Positions 11,346 to 22,589 of a stretch of 64,000 nucleotides of DNA are shown one piece after another. Made by a program: the position numbers and the translations under genes. A model generated the notes under the pieces. It did no database searches. It had not been told where the DNA came from and saw only the letters and a list, made by a program, of their open reading frames with translations. Source of the DNA: Charina bottae (Eukaryota > Chordata > Lepidosauria > Squamata > Charinaidae); assembly GCA_023362775.1 (NCBI GenBank), contig JALMGJ010000002.1, positions 57,196,914 through 57,260,913 on the forward strand, written 5' to 3'. Every line of letters starts with the position of its first letter. Position 1 is the stretch's first letter.

Positions 11346-12237
11346 CGTGTTGGCTATGTGTGTTCTTTAGCATGTGCAGAGTTCAGAAGCAGTTGCCATT
11401 AGACACCAGTGATGATGCCAGGCATTGCAGAAATTCAAAACAGTTGCATTTATTTAAAAAGAGAGCATAAAAGAAGGTTTTCGTCTTCCAGAGCCCTGGA
11501 AGAGTTCACTCTCTTGGTTTACAAATAGCTTAAGCAGACAGGCAGGCAAGAGCTAAAAATCACAAAGATACAAAGGCTAAGAGAAGAAGAAGGAGAGAAG
11601 GGAACAAGGAGAGCCTCCCTTTTATATTTTCTATCTAGGTCACTTGACATTCAAAACCTGGACCATTGTATCTTTTTGTATCTCTTCACCCCAAGAACCG
11701 TTGGAGCCTGAACATTTTACCCTGAAGGTACCTCTTGCCATGTGACTTTTGTAGGAATTCTGGAATGCTAGTAACAGAAGTCCACACAGTTTTATCTAGT
11801 TTAGCAGAACAGAAGCATCCCAATAAACTTGCACAAGGCTTAATCAGTTCAAAAACACAAAATAAACACACTTCACATGTTAATGTAAAGTAACATAAAA
11901 AGAGCTTACAGTTTTTATTGTAACCCACAGTTTCATAGTAGAAACGGTCCATGCATGTGAGCAATAGGTTCTGACAAGACTCACATGCTTCTTAATGTGG
12001 CCCACCTAAATGGAAGTATGAGCAATGTGGACAGCCATAGCTGACCATCCTCCTTGGTGGAGATTCAAACTGGAAAGGAGGGAAGATGAAGGGAACAGGA
12101 ACAGGAAATTGGGGTTCAGCCCCTCCCATACAAAGCAAGTAAGATTAGGTTAAGCAGAGGCTGCATCCTCCTTCAAGCTTGTGTGAGTCGTGCTTGGTTG
12201 AAAACCGATATCTCTAACAACTTTATCCATTTGAATA
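11346..12237 (-). mobile_element. LTR-like insertion splitting the L2-like LINE
   Basis: Interrupts the LINE between 11345 and 12238. The left end begins TGTTGGC on the plus strand. On the minus strand there is a TATAAAAG box (about 11626-11619) and an AATAAA signal near 11448, i.e. promoter, transcribed part and polyadenylation in LTR order. A possible other end is TCTAACA near 12221 (inverted TGTTAG). I find no clean target duplication, and 12221-12237 is unexplained. An LTR is the best guess; a composite of two insertions is possible. Confidence 0.4.
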
Positions 12238-12418
12238 ATACATTAATAAGATGGTCCCTCAGGTAACCTGGACCCATGCCATTTAGGGCTTTAAAGATGA
12301 TAACCAACACCTTGAATTGGACCTGGAAGCAGACTGGCACCCAATGCAGCTCCCACAGCAAGGGTGTTACATGTGCCACCCTTGGGGCACCCAGAATTGC
12401 TTGTGCAGCCACATTTTT
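12238..12418 (-). mobile_element. L2-like LINE, part 2 of a split copy
   Basis: Continues the copy broken at 11345: antisense GGTCCCTCAGGTAACCTGG, then blocks encoding FKALNG and LLWELHWVPV (minus strand, 12412-12240). It stops abruptly at about 12418, next to the left arm of the long inverted repeat. Confidence 0.7.
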
Positions 12419-12423
12419 ATTGC

Positions 12424-12523
12424 AATTTTATTGCAAATGAAGGTAACAATTAGAAATGGCAGGCTCTTGTTAAAATATTGATAATCAGGTCAGTTGGAAA
12501 TGAGATTTACTGTATGTTACTGT
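12424..12523 (+). repeat. Left arm of long inverted repeat
   Basis: 12424-12510 is the reverse complement of 13304-13387 with about three differences over 87 bp; weaker matching continues to about 12523. No family recognised for the arm. Confidence 0.85.
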
Positions 12524-13293
12524 TCTAATTGCCCTAAAGTCATTTGAATATCCTCATTCCTTCAGATTTCTGTGTGTGAACCCAGACAATCAACTCCACC
12601 TCCCGAAAAAGCTTAATTATGTCTTTGAAACACTTCTTCCTTTTCTACAAGCTCTCCTCAAACTATCTGCTTATTTTTAACATAAAACTTTAATGGAATG
12701 ATAGCTCAAAAAACCCTATAACAATTTTTTGTTCCTAGCAGAAAGATCAAGTTTTGGAACAAATTCAAAACTATGGAAAACAAGTTATAATATTTTTATT
12801 TTTCCCCTATGTTTAACAATGAAATCTGTTTAAACAAATGGGGTTCAAGCAATTCAGCACCAGTTCAGCTATCATGGCTCTATACTACAATAGGATAGAA
12901 TTTTCAGCAGTAGCAGAAACAAGCAAGCCGCCAGTTCTTTTGTCATTAGAATAAAGGCATTTCTGAATTTGCTCATTGCCTAATCTTTTCTAGGGTTTAA
13001 ACAGGAACATTTGTTTAACATTACCTCTGTTTGCAATTTTCAGTATATGGAAATGAGGCTGCAAGAATTGAAGCCAGATTAAGGAAAGGGAGAAAGTACA
13101 TGAAATTACTTGATTATACCATTTTAAAATTGTTTCTCCCCCAGAAAATACGATCCAGCTGTTTGCAGCCATTAAACCTTTTTAATAAACAAACAACACC
13201 TGAGGAAACAGATGGATCAATGATACCACTAAAATAAAGTGTTTTTACTTTAAACGGTATAAGTAGTGTTGTGAAAGAAAGAGGACTCTGGAG
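12524..13293. other. Spacer between inverted-repeat arms
   Basis: About 770 bp of AT-rich sequence without a recognised domain. A 68-codon ORF at 13031-13237 has no family resemblance. Confidence 0.5.
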
Positions 13294-13387
13294 CAGTAAT
13301 ATAAACCTCATTTCCAACTGACCTGATTATCAATATTTTAACGAGAGCCTGCCATTTCTAATTGTTACCTTCATTTGCAATAAAATT
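13294..13387 (-). repeat. Right arm of long inverted repeat
   Basis: Partner of 12424-12523 in opposite orientation. The outer boundary is sharp: similarity ends after the block matching AATTTTATTGC on the left. Confidence 0.85.
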
Positions 13388-13857
13388 ACACCAATTAATC
13401 CTTATACAACTTTGTCAAACATCCGAAATCCTGGAAATCAAAATACATGCATTGCAAGGAAGACATGTTGGCATTGTTACAATTCAGGGGAGAACATGGC
13501 CAAATTCAACCGCATTGCACGTATTTGCATGAAATGTTAGCAATAACCAGCAGAGGGCAATAGTACATTATACATTCTCAACGCACACTCTTGATGTAGT
13601 AAAATTCATTCTACTTCCTTGTCTCATTATGCTAGAAGGTTAGAGAAGGTGTGTAACCATGAAATAGAGGAAGAATTTTCCAACAGCACATATTGCAGCT
13701 TAAAAGTCTGAGTGGCCTAAGACAGGGGCGTGGGGTTGGTCAAAGGATGCACTGAATAATTGTTAGGGTGGCTGACAGCCACAGTGAGTAGTTTGAGGAT
13801 ACAGGATTAGTGGGGCTATCTCTTTATATTTTTATTAGTTAATAATTAAGCAAAAGT
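13388..13857. other. Unassigned sequence
   Basis: Nothing recognised. Confidence 0.5.
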
Positions 13858-14000
13858 AATTGGTTAAGGTGTTAGACTAGGAGCAGGGAGATGCAATATC
13901 AAGTCCACCTTCAGGCATGGAAATTCACTGAGTGACTTTGGCCCAGTCTCTCTTTCAGTCTAACCTACCTCCCGTGGTTGCTGTTGGAATTAAAAAAAAA
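13858..14000 (+). mobile_element. Sauria-type tRNA SINE, diverged
   Basis: tRNA-like head with A-box-like TGGTTAAGGTG (13861-13871), a weak B box around ATCAAGTCCACC, then the characteristic GTGACTTTGGCCCAGTCTCTC and AACCTACCTCC segments. Truncated after the central domain. Pol III SINE mobilised by BovB-type LINEs. Confidence 0.7.
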
Positions 14001-14842
14001 TGAAATGAGATATAAGCAATCTTGGAGGAACAACAGAATATACATGTTAGAAGGTAATCTTACCAAGGTTCGTCCCAAGCTGGGAAAGAATAGACACGCA
14101 GGCAGTTGCTGGAACAGAGGTTTGCAGGTTAATTCCCAAGAGCATATGCAGAGTACACAGTACACTGGTTGGAAGGTGGCCACACCTGTATTTCCCCCAC
14201 AGGCCATTTATATAGGAGAGCTTGGTTGTTGCTATGCAAAGGTGTTCCCGCCCCTAGGAACTTGAGAGAAGTGTAATTTGCTGGATTTCAGAGAGGGGGT
14301 GCTCTGTGGTTGGACCCCCTGCTGTTCATGTTTCCTGTCTGTGTTCCCTGTGTGCTGTGGCTTACTTGGAATGTGCATCTTGGAAGGAATCTATTGTTAT
14401 TTGATTATGGAGATCTGTTTGGCTGGGGAAGGAGATCTACCTGAATGGGCTGGCTAAGCTCTGTGAATGAGCTGACTTTTGTGTTCCAAGCTTTTCAATT
14501 GAATCGGAAGGGGATCCTTTGTCTGAGTAGTTGGGCTTCCTTTTCCATCTTAATCTCTGGCATTATCAAACTCTTATGCTATTTGTAACATTTTAACAAT
14601 TTGGGCTTCCTTTACCTCTTCTGGGGGAGGACAACATGGAGGCAGGCAGTGATCTTAATTTATCCCAACATACATATATTCATACATGTATATAAATATA
14701 CATACAAGTTAAAAGTTAGATTCAGGGTTAGTTAAACTTAGTTATTCCACTAATTTTAAGAGGAACTAAGTTTAACAAACAGTTTGATATCAATCCATCA
14801 CATTATTTGGGGGCTGATACCTAATTTATTAACATTTTCTTT
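14001..14842. other. Unassigned sequence
   Basis: No family or exon recognised. A short palindromic TATA-rich stretch lies near 14670-14705. Confidence 0.45.
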
Positions 14843-14923
14843 ACAGATTGCCATGTTAGTCTGATACAGCAAAAAGCAACATATAGTCTTGTGATACTTC
14901 AAATACTAATGTATTTTAGTTCT
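14843..14923 (-). repeat. Old dispersed retroelement-tail relic, left part
   Basis: GTTAGTCTGATACAGC then TCTTGTGATACTTC resembles, antisense, a widespread reptile 3' tail (GTTAGTCTG...GCACCTT...GACTAACAAATTT) that I associate with Penelope-type elements from memory. It continues at 16872-16905 (ATAATAAATTTGTTAATG) beyond the L1 that split it. Confidence 0.4.
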
Positions 14924-15270
14924 TTTTTTTAATATATTTTATTGAGTTTTAAATATACATAGATAAAAGTTTGAAAAGGAAAAAGAAATAGAAATACAAA
15001 TCAAAGAAAGAAGAAAAAAGGTGTAGTAAAGCAAAAGAAAAAAAGAGAAAGATGAAACATAGAAATTAGTCAACTTCCAATTTATCTCTGGTCAAGTTAA
15101 TTTAAAAAAAAATTATCTTACATGCTAGGTCTATATATAATTTTTATTTATTTATTTATTTATTGTTCAATTTATATCACCGCCCATCTCCCCCCACAAG
15201 GGGACTCTGGGAGGTTTACAACAAAATTGATTAATTAAAAGCATATAAAATACAATACATCATTCCAATT

Positions 15271-15272
<2 letters not shown>

Positions 15273-15331
<59 letters not shown>
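15273..15331. repeat. (TA)n microsatellite
   Basis: Pure TA tract of about 58 bp inside the nested LINE 3' UTR. It creates the alternating Tyr-Ile ORF tail, which is not real coding. Confidence 0.95.
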
Positions 15332-15332
<1 letters not shown>

Positions 15333-15394
15333 CCAAGAGGTTATATTATTGTTTAAAGGAACTCTATAGTGCCAGCCACCTCCAAGAGGAGCTA

Positions 15395-16078
15395 TTACCC
15401 CCCCCCCCCATCCCAGGCGAGGTGGCAGAGCCAGGTCTTCAATTGCTTTTGGAAGGTCAGGAGTGTGCGGGCCTGCCTCACCTCCAGGGGGAGAATGTTC
15501 CAAAGGGCGGGTGCCACTGCCGAGAAGGCTCGCCTCCTGGACCCCGCCAGATGGAATTCTTTTATAGACGGGATCCGTAGCAAGCCCTCTCTGCATAACC
15601 GGGTGGGGTGGGTCGATGTTCTGGGGATGAGGCGGTTCCTTAGGTAACCTGGTCCCATGCCATGTAGGGCTTTAAAGGTAACAACCAACACCTTGAATTG
15701 CACCCGGAAGCAAACTGGTAACCAGTGCAGCTCACGCAGCAGAGGTGTCACATGTGCCGATCTTGTGGCACCCATAACTGCGCGCGCAGCCGCATTCTGG
15801 ACCAGCTGAAGCTTCCGGATACTCTTCAAGGGTAGCCCCATGTAGAGCGCATTGCAATAGTCTATGTGAGAGATGACCAGGGCATGAGTGACTGTACGGA
15901 GGGCATCTCGGTCCAGGAAAGGGTGTAGCTGGCGTACAACTCGAAGTTGCATAAACGCCCTTCTGGCCACGGCTGCCACCTGCTCATCGAGCAGGAGCCG
16001 TGAGTCCAGAAGGACCCCCAGGTTCCGCACCAAGTCCGAACGGGGTAGTGCCACCCCATCCAGATCTAAAGATGACAA
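15395..16078 (-). pseudogene. C-terminal part of L2-like ORF2, open frame
   Basis: 227 codons without a stop, starting within the truncated element. It covers the region after the polymerase palm: VRNLGVLLDSRLLL (near residue 18), DYCNALYMGLPLK, LLRELHWLPVCFRVQFK, FKALHGMGPGYL, and near the end FSAVAPALWNILP and LKTWLC. This domain follows RT in L2/CR1 proteins; its role is not firmly defined. The open frame suggests recent insertion, but without EN or RT it is inert. Confidence 0.8.
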
Positions 16079-16148
16079 CTCTCTTGTCTAACATAATACA
16101 TGTTGTCAACTCAACATTTCTTGTCTAATATATCAATTTATATATATT

Positions 16149-16807
16149 TTAATCTTCAAATCCCCATATAAGCTTTGCCCCTCCTGCATTTTGCAAATAG
16201 TCCGTTAATGGTTTCCACTCTTTAAGAAAGTAACAATTTGAATTTTCTTTTAATAAACATGTCAATTTATCGTTTTCTGCCATGTCCATCACTTTTAACA
16301 TCCAGTCTTGTATCGTAGGTGTAATCTGATTTTTCCAATTTTGTGCATATACAAGTCTTGCTGCTGTGATCATATATTGCATAATTCTTATAATTTTTTT
16401 TCCTATTTGTTCTTCTGTTATTCCCAATAAAAATAATTCTGGTTTAAATGGAATTCGAATTTGTAAAATATTTTGCATCAATGAATGTATTTGAGTCCAA
16501 AATTTATTTGCTATCTCACATGTCCACCACAAATGGTAAAATGACCCCTCTTTTTTTTTGCATTTCCAACATAAGTTGGAAACATTCCCATACATTTAGC
16601 TTACTTTTGTGGGGTCATATACCATCTATACATCATCTTATAAAAGTTTTCCTTCAAATTATAACACAAAGTAAATTTTAGTCCTTTAATCCACATATCT
16701 TCCCACTGTTGCATTTGAATATTATGACCAATATTTTTTGCCCATTTGATCATGCAGTCTTTAACTTGTTCCTCTACCATTTCACCTTTTAACAATAATT
16801 TATCCAT
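16149..16807 (-). pseudogene. L1 ORF2 C-terminal region
   Basis: Two minus-strand frames, 16807-16601 and 16595-16149, separated by a stop or shift near 16598. The first has KWAKNIGHNIQMQQWEDMW and KMMYRWYMTPQK. The second opens with MYGNVSNLCWKCKKKEGSFY and has the L1 zinc-knuckle pattern CWKC...FYHLWWTCEIANKFW, then TAARLVYAQNWKN and WMLKVMDMAENDKLT. This is the Cys/His-rich C-terminus of L1 ORF2p, of the amphibian/reptile/fish L1 type. ORF2p normally carries EN and RT upstream; both are absent. Confidence 0.85.
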
Positions 16808-16871
16808 CTTAGCTATTAAATGGTCATCTGTCTCACATAATTGTATCTCAAATTCCGAGTATTTTAGTTCT

Positions 16872-16905
16872 ATAATAAATTTGTTAATGTTTAAGATACG
16901 GTGTA
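16872..16905 (-). repeat. Old retroelement-tail relic, right part
   Basis: Continuation of 14843-14923 across the L1 insertion: ATAATAAATTTGTTAATG matches the expected next block. Short, hence low certainty. Confidence 0.35.
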
Positions 16906-17939
16906 ATTCTCATTTCCCCTAGTCTCTTTTTCATCTTGTCTTCCACGAAATATAAGCCTCCCTGAATGTCTGAACAAACTGGAAATTCAAGCCTTTTCAG
17001 GTTACAACATTTCTTTCAGCAAAATGCATTCTAACTTGTATGTATTGATTTATTTTAGTTTCTTAGGTATACAGTGTTGTAATTTCCCTTGAGAGAAAAC
17101 TTGTGAAGTTTGAATGCATTGGGAATTAGCTTGAAAGTAAAGCATTTCCTGTTCCCCTTGGTTTCTGCTCCTTACATCTTTCTAACTAGAGCAGTTGCCA
17201 CTTCCAATCTGGCCATGCTGTAAAACGCCTATGACCCTGTTTAACATACTGCAAGCAGTAATGTACAGTATCAATGAACGAGGGCCCTAAGCAGTCCACT
17301 GTCTGTGTGCATATGTGTGATGGTGCTGTGGACTTTCTCATTCGTGCTGAACATATGGGAACCAATGATATGCAAATGAGTATGACAGTTTTTGGAGTAA
17401 AGGTGAAGGCAAATTCTCAATTTCCTATGACTTCAGGGACTCAGCCATGTAGTTTTCTTGGCAACAGTATATAAATATATTGTCATCACAGTCTTCTGGC
17501 CTTGCTTAGCTTTTCAGGATCATCTAAGGTCAGCTAAGGTTGCCGACTAGTTGGGCAAGTTTTGCAGGACACATTTGACATGTTCAATGAATGTGTGAAA
17601 AAGAAAATCTTTGAATATTCTGTTATCTCCCATTAAGATTGAAGGCTATAGGATCTTTTCATTCATTTACTCAGATCATCTTCCCAGCTTTTTTTTTTTT
17701 TAAATCACTGGAACAGAAGATGAACAAAAGAATCAATGAAAGAATGGCCTGGTGAAGCTGTGGTTGCAGGACATCCCACTTGAATGGGAAATATGTGAGT
17801 CTCAGTCCATGTTATCCATATTTTTGTCCCTATGAAATGATAAAAGGGTGCTGTGAGCAATAGCCCAGAAAAAAATGAGAGAACAGTAGAGTCCCCATTC
17901 ATGAATAGAACAAATCATCCTACAGTAGGGTTGAGGTAG
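16906..17939. other. Unassigned sequence
   Basis: No gene or repeat recognised. Confidence 0.45.
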
Positions 17940-19800
17940 TGCTGTATTGGGAGAAGTATGATGGTGATTCTGCAGCCGAATGGTCCTCTGGAGTTGCTTG
18001 AGGTGAAGTCTTGCCTGGATCTGGGAAAGCTTGAACCTGTTGGTCCTGATGAAATGGACAGGGACCATGGAGCTGTGAATTTAGCCATCTGTATTTTAGA
18101 TTCTTGTTGCTCCTGGTTGGTTAAAGCCTCCCTAGAGGTGACATGTGGTTGGGTCAAGGTGATGGTGCATCCCTCTTTGTGTGCTGGAAGGTGCTGCCTG
18201 CTTTGAATGAGGTGGTTATCTGCCCTCTCCTCAAGAGACCATCGTTGGAACCAATGGAACTGGACAACTTTCATCCAGTTTCTAATCTTCACTTTTAAGG
18301 GAAGGGAAGGTTGTTGAGAAGGTGGTTGGCTTGCAGCTTGAAAGGGCCCTGGAGGAAGCAAATTATCTGGACCCCTTTCAGTCAGATCTGTTTATAGCAC
18401 TGAGGTGGCATTCCTTGTGTTTGTCAATGACATTTGGCATGCTCAGATGTGGGTAGAGCATCCTTCCTGGCCCTCCTTGATCTCTCAGCAGCCTTCAATA
18501 TCATAGTATCCTTCTGGACTGGCTCAGGGGACTAGGAGTGGGAGGCATGGTGTTGCGGTGGTTCTTCTCCTTTCTCCGGGGACAATTCCAAACAGTGTGG
18601 GTAGGTGGGGAGAGATTGAGTGCAAGGCCACCTGCTTTGAGGAGTTCCTCACTGCTCTACTCTTTTCCCACTTCTATTGAATATCTATGTAAAGCCACTG
18701 GGGAAGGTAATCCATCAATGCAGGGTGAGGTATCATCAGTATGCAGATGATACCCAGTTATACTTCTTTTCCCCAGGCCAACCAAGTAATTCCACCAGGT
18801 TCTTTCACGGTATCTGGAGACTATGGGGCCTGAATGGAGAAGAATAAGAATAAACTCAACCCTGACAAGACTAAATGACTTTGGGATTTGAAGCCTTCTG
18901 TCATCCCTTCAAGGTAGACCAGACTTGGACACCATACTAAAACTACTTTTACTAGAGAGTTACTGAAACAGAATCTTGCTACTCTGAATGTGCCTCTCCA
19001 TTCCCTGCCTTTATCCTAAAGAGAACTAGGGAGGGTCAAGTCTGAGACACTTTCTGAAATTTCATTTCTTTTTTCTCTTATTCCATTTCTCTTATCTGAC
19101 CATTGCCTTGGCTGTGGTTCTTCCTCTTCTTTCTCAAAGTTATTCTCACAGCCCGTAACACCTTCCTAGATCTGGCTTTTTTCCATCCTTATCTCTGAAT
19201 GAGGTTGCCTTTCCCCAGACAGAGTTGGTGTATAATTTGGAAATCCTCCTGGATGATTGGTTCCTACTTGAACAGTTATGGCTAGGAGGGTATTTGTACA
19301 GATTTGACTTCTGCACCAATTGCATCTGTTTCTGGATAGGGAGTCCCTATTCACAGTTACTCAGTCACCTCCTGGCTGGACTACTGCAATGCACTGTTCA
19401 TGGGGATGCCCTAGAAGAGCATTTGGCAGCTTCAACTAGTCCAGAATGCAGCCGTGAGGATCATTTGGGGTGTTTCATGACAGAGCCATGTAACACTGCT
19501 CTGTGAGCTGCACTGGCTCCCAGTGCAATTCAAGGTGTCGGCTATCACCTATAAAGCGCTGCATGGGTCAGGATCAGGTTACTTGCAGAACTGCCTTACT
19601 CTCTGTTCATCCCACCAGAACCAGCAGAGTTGGTATGCTCTAACAGTTGTCATCTTGTGGTACCTAGGAGTTGTACCTTCCTGTCACTACACCTGCCCTG
19701 GGGAACAGCATTCCCCCAGAGATCCAGATGGCCTTGTAGGCCTTTTGTAAGGCTTTAAAGACCTTTGTGAGATAAGCAGCTGTATAAATTATATAAATAA
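17940..19800 (+). mobile_element. Old L2-like LINE, plus strand
   Basis: Plus-strand copy diverged from the young family but colinear with it: the linker before RT (EMDRDHGAVNLA near 18050), VTCGWVKVMVHPSL (18140), DPFQS (18370), LDLSAAF (18480), GGMVLRWFFSFL (18540), QYADDTQLY (18740-18765), LDYCNALF-like (19380), and the C-terminal region to a TATAAATTATATAAATAAAT tail near 19785. Many frameshifts. The YADD-coding triplets survive although the frame does not. Confidence 0.75.
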
Positions 19801-19879
19801 ATACAATTGCTGATATTGGTCATCGGTAATCAATATTGATGCAAATCCTGTGAAAAGAACTGTGCTTTTTGGACATAAA

Positions 19880-19925
19880 GGTTAGGTATGTATGTATGTA
19901 GGTTTATTTATTTATTTAGGCAAAT
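19880..19925. repeat. (TATG)n/(TTTA)n microsatellite
   Basis: Short tetranucleotide tracts between the two plus-strand LINEs, probably grown from an A-rich LINE tail. Confidence 0.75.
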
Positions 19926-19948
19926 AAATTTAGGTTGTTCAAATTCCT

Positions 19949-20365
19949 TTGTATTTTAAAATCCTCCAGAGGATTCTGGATGAAACGGATTATCTAGACC
20001 CCTTTCAGTCAGGTTTCAGGCCCAGGCTTAGGGTGGAAATGGCATTGGTCACACTTTTGGATGATCTCTGGCGGGAGTGGGATGGGGGCAGTATATCTAT
20101 CCTTGCTCTTCTTGACCTCTCAATGGCTTTTGATACCATTGACCATAATATCCTTTTGGGCAGACTCAGGGAGTTGGGAGTGGGCAGCGTAGTTTTGTGC
20201 TGGTTCACCTCCTTCCTCCAGGGTCGGTCCCAATCGGTGTTGATAGGGAGCAAGAGACGGCCTCTTCTTTGTGGGGTGCCACAGGGCTCGGTACTCTCTC
20301 CCCTCCTTTTTAACATCTACATGAAACCGCTGGGTGAGATCATCCGCCATGACAGGATGAGGTAA
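19949..20365 (+). pseudogene. L2-like reverse transcriptase fragment
   Basis: 138 codons of RT: ILDETDYLDPFQSGF, LLDLSMAFDTIDHNILLGRL, SFLQGRSQSVLIG and GVPQGSVLSPLLFNIYMKPLG. The frame ends at a TAA just before the sequence for QYADDTQLY (20370-20395). It begins near the 5' truncation of the element, so fingers and endonuclease are missing. Confidence 0.8.
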
Positions 20366-21345
20366 CGTCAGTATGCTGATGATACGCAATTATACACCCA
20401 TGAATGAAGTAAGTGATGTCGTGACCACCCTTTACAGGTGCCTGTGGGCTGTGGGGGCCTGGATGGGGAACAACAGGCTGTGGCTGAACCCTGGTAAGAT
20501 GGAGTGGCTGTGGATTAATGGCTCCTCGGTATCAGAGAAATTTTTATCTTTAGTTCTAGATGGGGTTGCACTGCCCCAGACAGACCTGGTGCGTAACTTG
20601 GGGGTCCTCTTGGACTCACAACTCCTGCTCAAAGAGCAGGTGGCAGTAGTGGCCAGGAGGGCCTTTGCTCAAGTTCATGTTGTGCACCAGTTACACCCTT
20701 TCCTGGACCGAGAGGCCCTTCAAACGGTCACTCATTCCCTGGTTATCTTATTCAATAAGATATAATCAACACTTATTAAGGTGTTGGTTATGACCTTTAA
20801 AGCCCTACATGGCATGGGTCCAGGGTACCTGAGGGACCATCTCATCCCCATTACATCGACCTGTCCCAACTGGTCATTCAGAGAGGGCATGTTACAGACC
20901 CCATCTGTTAAAGAATTCCGTCTGGCGGGGTCTAGGAAGCATGCCTTCTCTGCAGTAGCCCCTGCCCTCTGGAACATTCTTCCCCCAGAGGTAAGATAGA
21001 CCCCCTTGCTCCTGGACTTCCGTAAAAAACTAAAAACCTGGTTCTGCCAACAGGCCTTGAATGGGAAGGAGAACAGTCAGTCCTGGGGTTGGTTAGCCCC
21101 CTAGAATGGCCCTAAAATAGCATTCATACCCACGGGTTGATAAAAAACGTTTAGCCATCTGGATATTATATTTTATATTTTATATTTTTATTGTTTATTT
21201 TTATGTATATTTATTGTATTTATAATGGTATTGTATTTTAACTGTGTTTTTTGCTGTAAACTGCCCAGAGTCCCTCCTCGGGGGGAGACGGGCGGTGATA
21301 TAAATTTAATAAATAAATAAATAAATAAAATAAAATAAAAGTCAA
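19958..21345 (+). mobile_element. Young L2-like LINE with internal deletion
   Basis: From mid-RT to the complete 3' end: YADD block (20376), VRNLGVLLDSQLLL block (20590), C-terminal APALWNILP block (20960), 3' UTR, CTGCCCAGAGTCCC terminal motif and AATAAATAAATAAATAA tail (21303-21340). About 0.2 kb encoding the DYCNALYMGLPL to HWLPVCF region is missing at 20745-20780 and replaced by about 30 bp of AT-rich filler (ATTCAATAAGATATAATC). Confidence 0.85.
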
Positions 21346-22249
21346 ATCTGTCAAATTTTCAATCTGCCTAGCAAATTAAGCTGTTAAGAATGTAATATCA
21401 GAAAGATTATTTTCTTCTTCTGAGCCTCTAAAAGAAGCCTTTCCTATCAAGATATCTTAGTTGACTAGCCATGTTCAATGTCTGTTGGATATTTGGTTTG
21501 GGGAGAGAGGAGACAGGGGTTGGACAAAAGTGAGATGAAGTTTATGAAATGCTAAAGATATGAGAACTGCCTACTAATGTCTTTTTAATCCAAATCTAAT
21601 TTAGTTCCTTAGTAACTCTAAAGGCTCAAAGGTAATAGAATAGCAATGAAACATGGAACGTGTCATCAATGGGATGCTATCAAATAACAAAATGCAATTT
21701 AATAAGAGCACATGTACCTTTGTTTCTATGTAAATGGATTCATGGTAGGTAATATACTGTAGTATTGTGTTGTAATTGTGTTGCTTTGGAACTTTTACAG
21801 CTAAATGCAAGGCTACAAGTTTAATGACTTAAAGCCATTGAATCTCAGTTCTCTTCAGTTTAGAATACTGATATTCTGCCAGTAGAGAACAAGGGAGATC
21901 AATGCTGAAACTTTGTGTATAATATTGGATTGCATAATGTATTAGTTATTTGTTGAAGAGCCTGGCATTCTATTTCTCAGTGGTTAGATTCCAGCCTAAA
22001 AAGTTCAATAAGCTATTACCCTAAACTAAAATAATGAAGTAATTCAAGAATTGTTAAAATTATTCAGAATTGGTGCATAGGGAATAAACTACATAGAAGC
22101 GATCAATTTCCTAAGGTAATTTTAGCAATATATTAATTCTGGATTCTGTTTCCTGAACTCAGATTAATGTTGGGATTCTGATATGGTGCAATAAACAGTC
22201 TTCTGGATCCCTTCATACTACATCAGTATTCAAGACAGGTTTAATGGTT
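21346..22249. other. Unassigned sequence
   Basis: Nothing recognised. Confidence 0.5.
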
Positions 22250-22251
22250 TT

Positions 22252-22299
<48 letters not shown>

Positions 22300-22335
22300 T
22301 TACATTTATATGACCACCCATCCCCCCCAACCAGA
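22250..22335 (-). repeat. (ATTT)n with L2-like tail stub
   Basis: About 52 bp of TTTA repeats followed by ACATTTATATGACCACCCATC, the antisense end of an L2-like LINE. A severely truncated insertion whose A-rich tail became a microsatellite. Confidence 0.7.
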
Positions 22336-22589
22336 GGGAGCAAGCAACTGTTTTTGTAATTTGGGATTACACACACACAAACAAGTCTTTTGGGGATTTC
22401 TGTAGATTTCAATTCTAATGTGTAGCCCTAGCTACACCACTGCTTCTGAATAAATTTGTTGGAATTACAGTAATTTTAAATAATTTAATGAAGTTTTATA
22501 CATACTAATAATCTCCTTCCATGCAGTTCTGGAATAATAGTTCTCATTGGTCTACCTCACATATCATATCAAATGAAATTAGCAGAAAC

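Larger units (their letters stand above)
15135..16084 (-). mobile_element. L2-like LINE nested in L1
   Basis: Young 5'-truncated copy: TTTATTTATT tail and ATATCACCGCCCATCTCC terminal block at 15140-15195, a 3' UTR expanded by (AT)n, then an intact C-terminal coding region. It lies inside the L1 3' UTR, so it is the younger. A possible imperfect target duplication is GTCTATATATAAT (15129-15141) versus GTCTAACATAAT (near 16085-16096). Confidence 0.85.
14924..16858 (-). mobile_element. L1 LINE 3' end with perfect TSD
   Basis: Antisense L1. The plus-strand T run at 14924 is its poly-A, 14930-15134 and 16085-16140 its 3' UTR, and 16150-16807 the end of ORF2. It is flanked by a 13-bp direct repeat GTATTTTAGTTCT at 14911-14923 and 16859-16871, the hallmark of target-primed insertion. 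The copy is 5'-truncated within ORF2 and interrupted by a later L2-like LINE at 15135-16084. Confidence 0.85.

Noticed and set aside
15270..15596. 108-codon minus ORF ending in alternating Tyr-Ile
   Set aside because: Out-of-frame reading of the LINE 3' UTR and a TA microsatellite.
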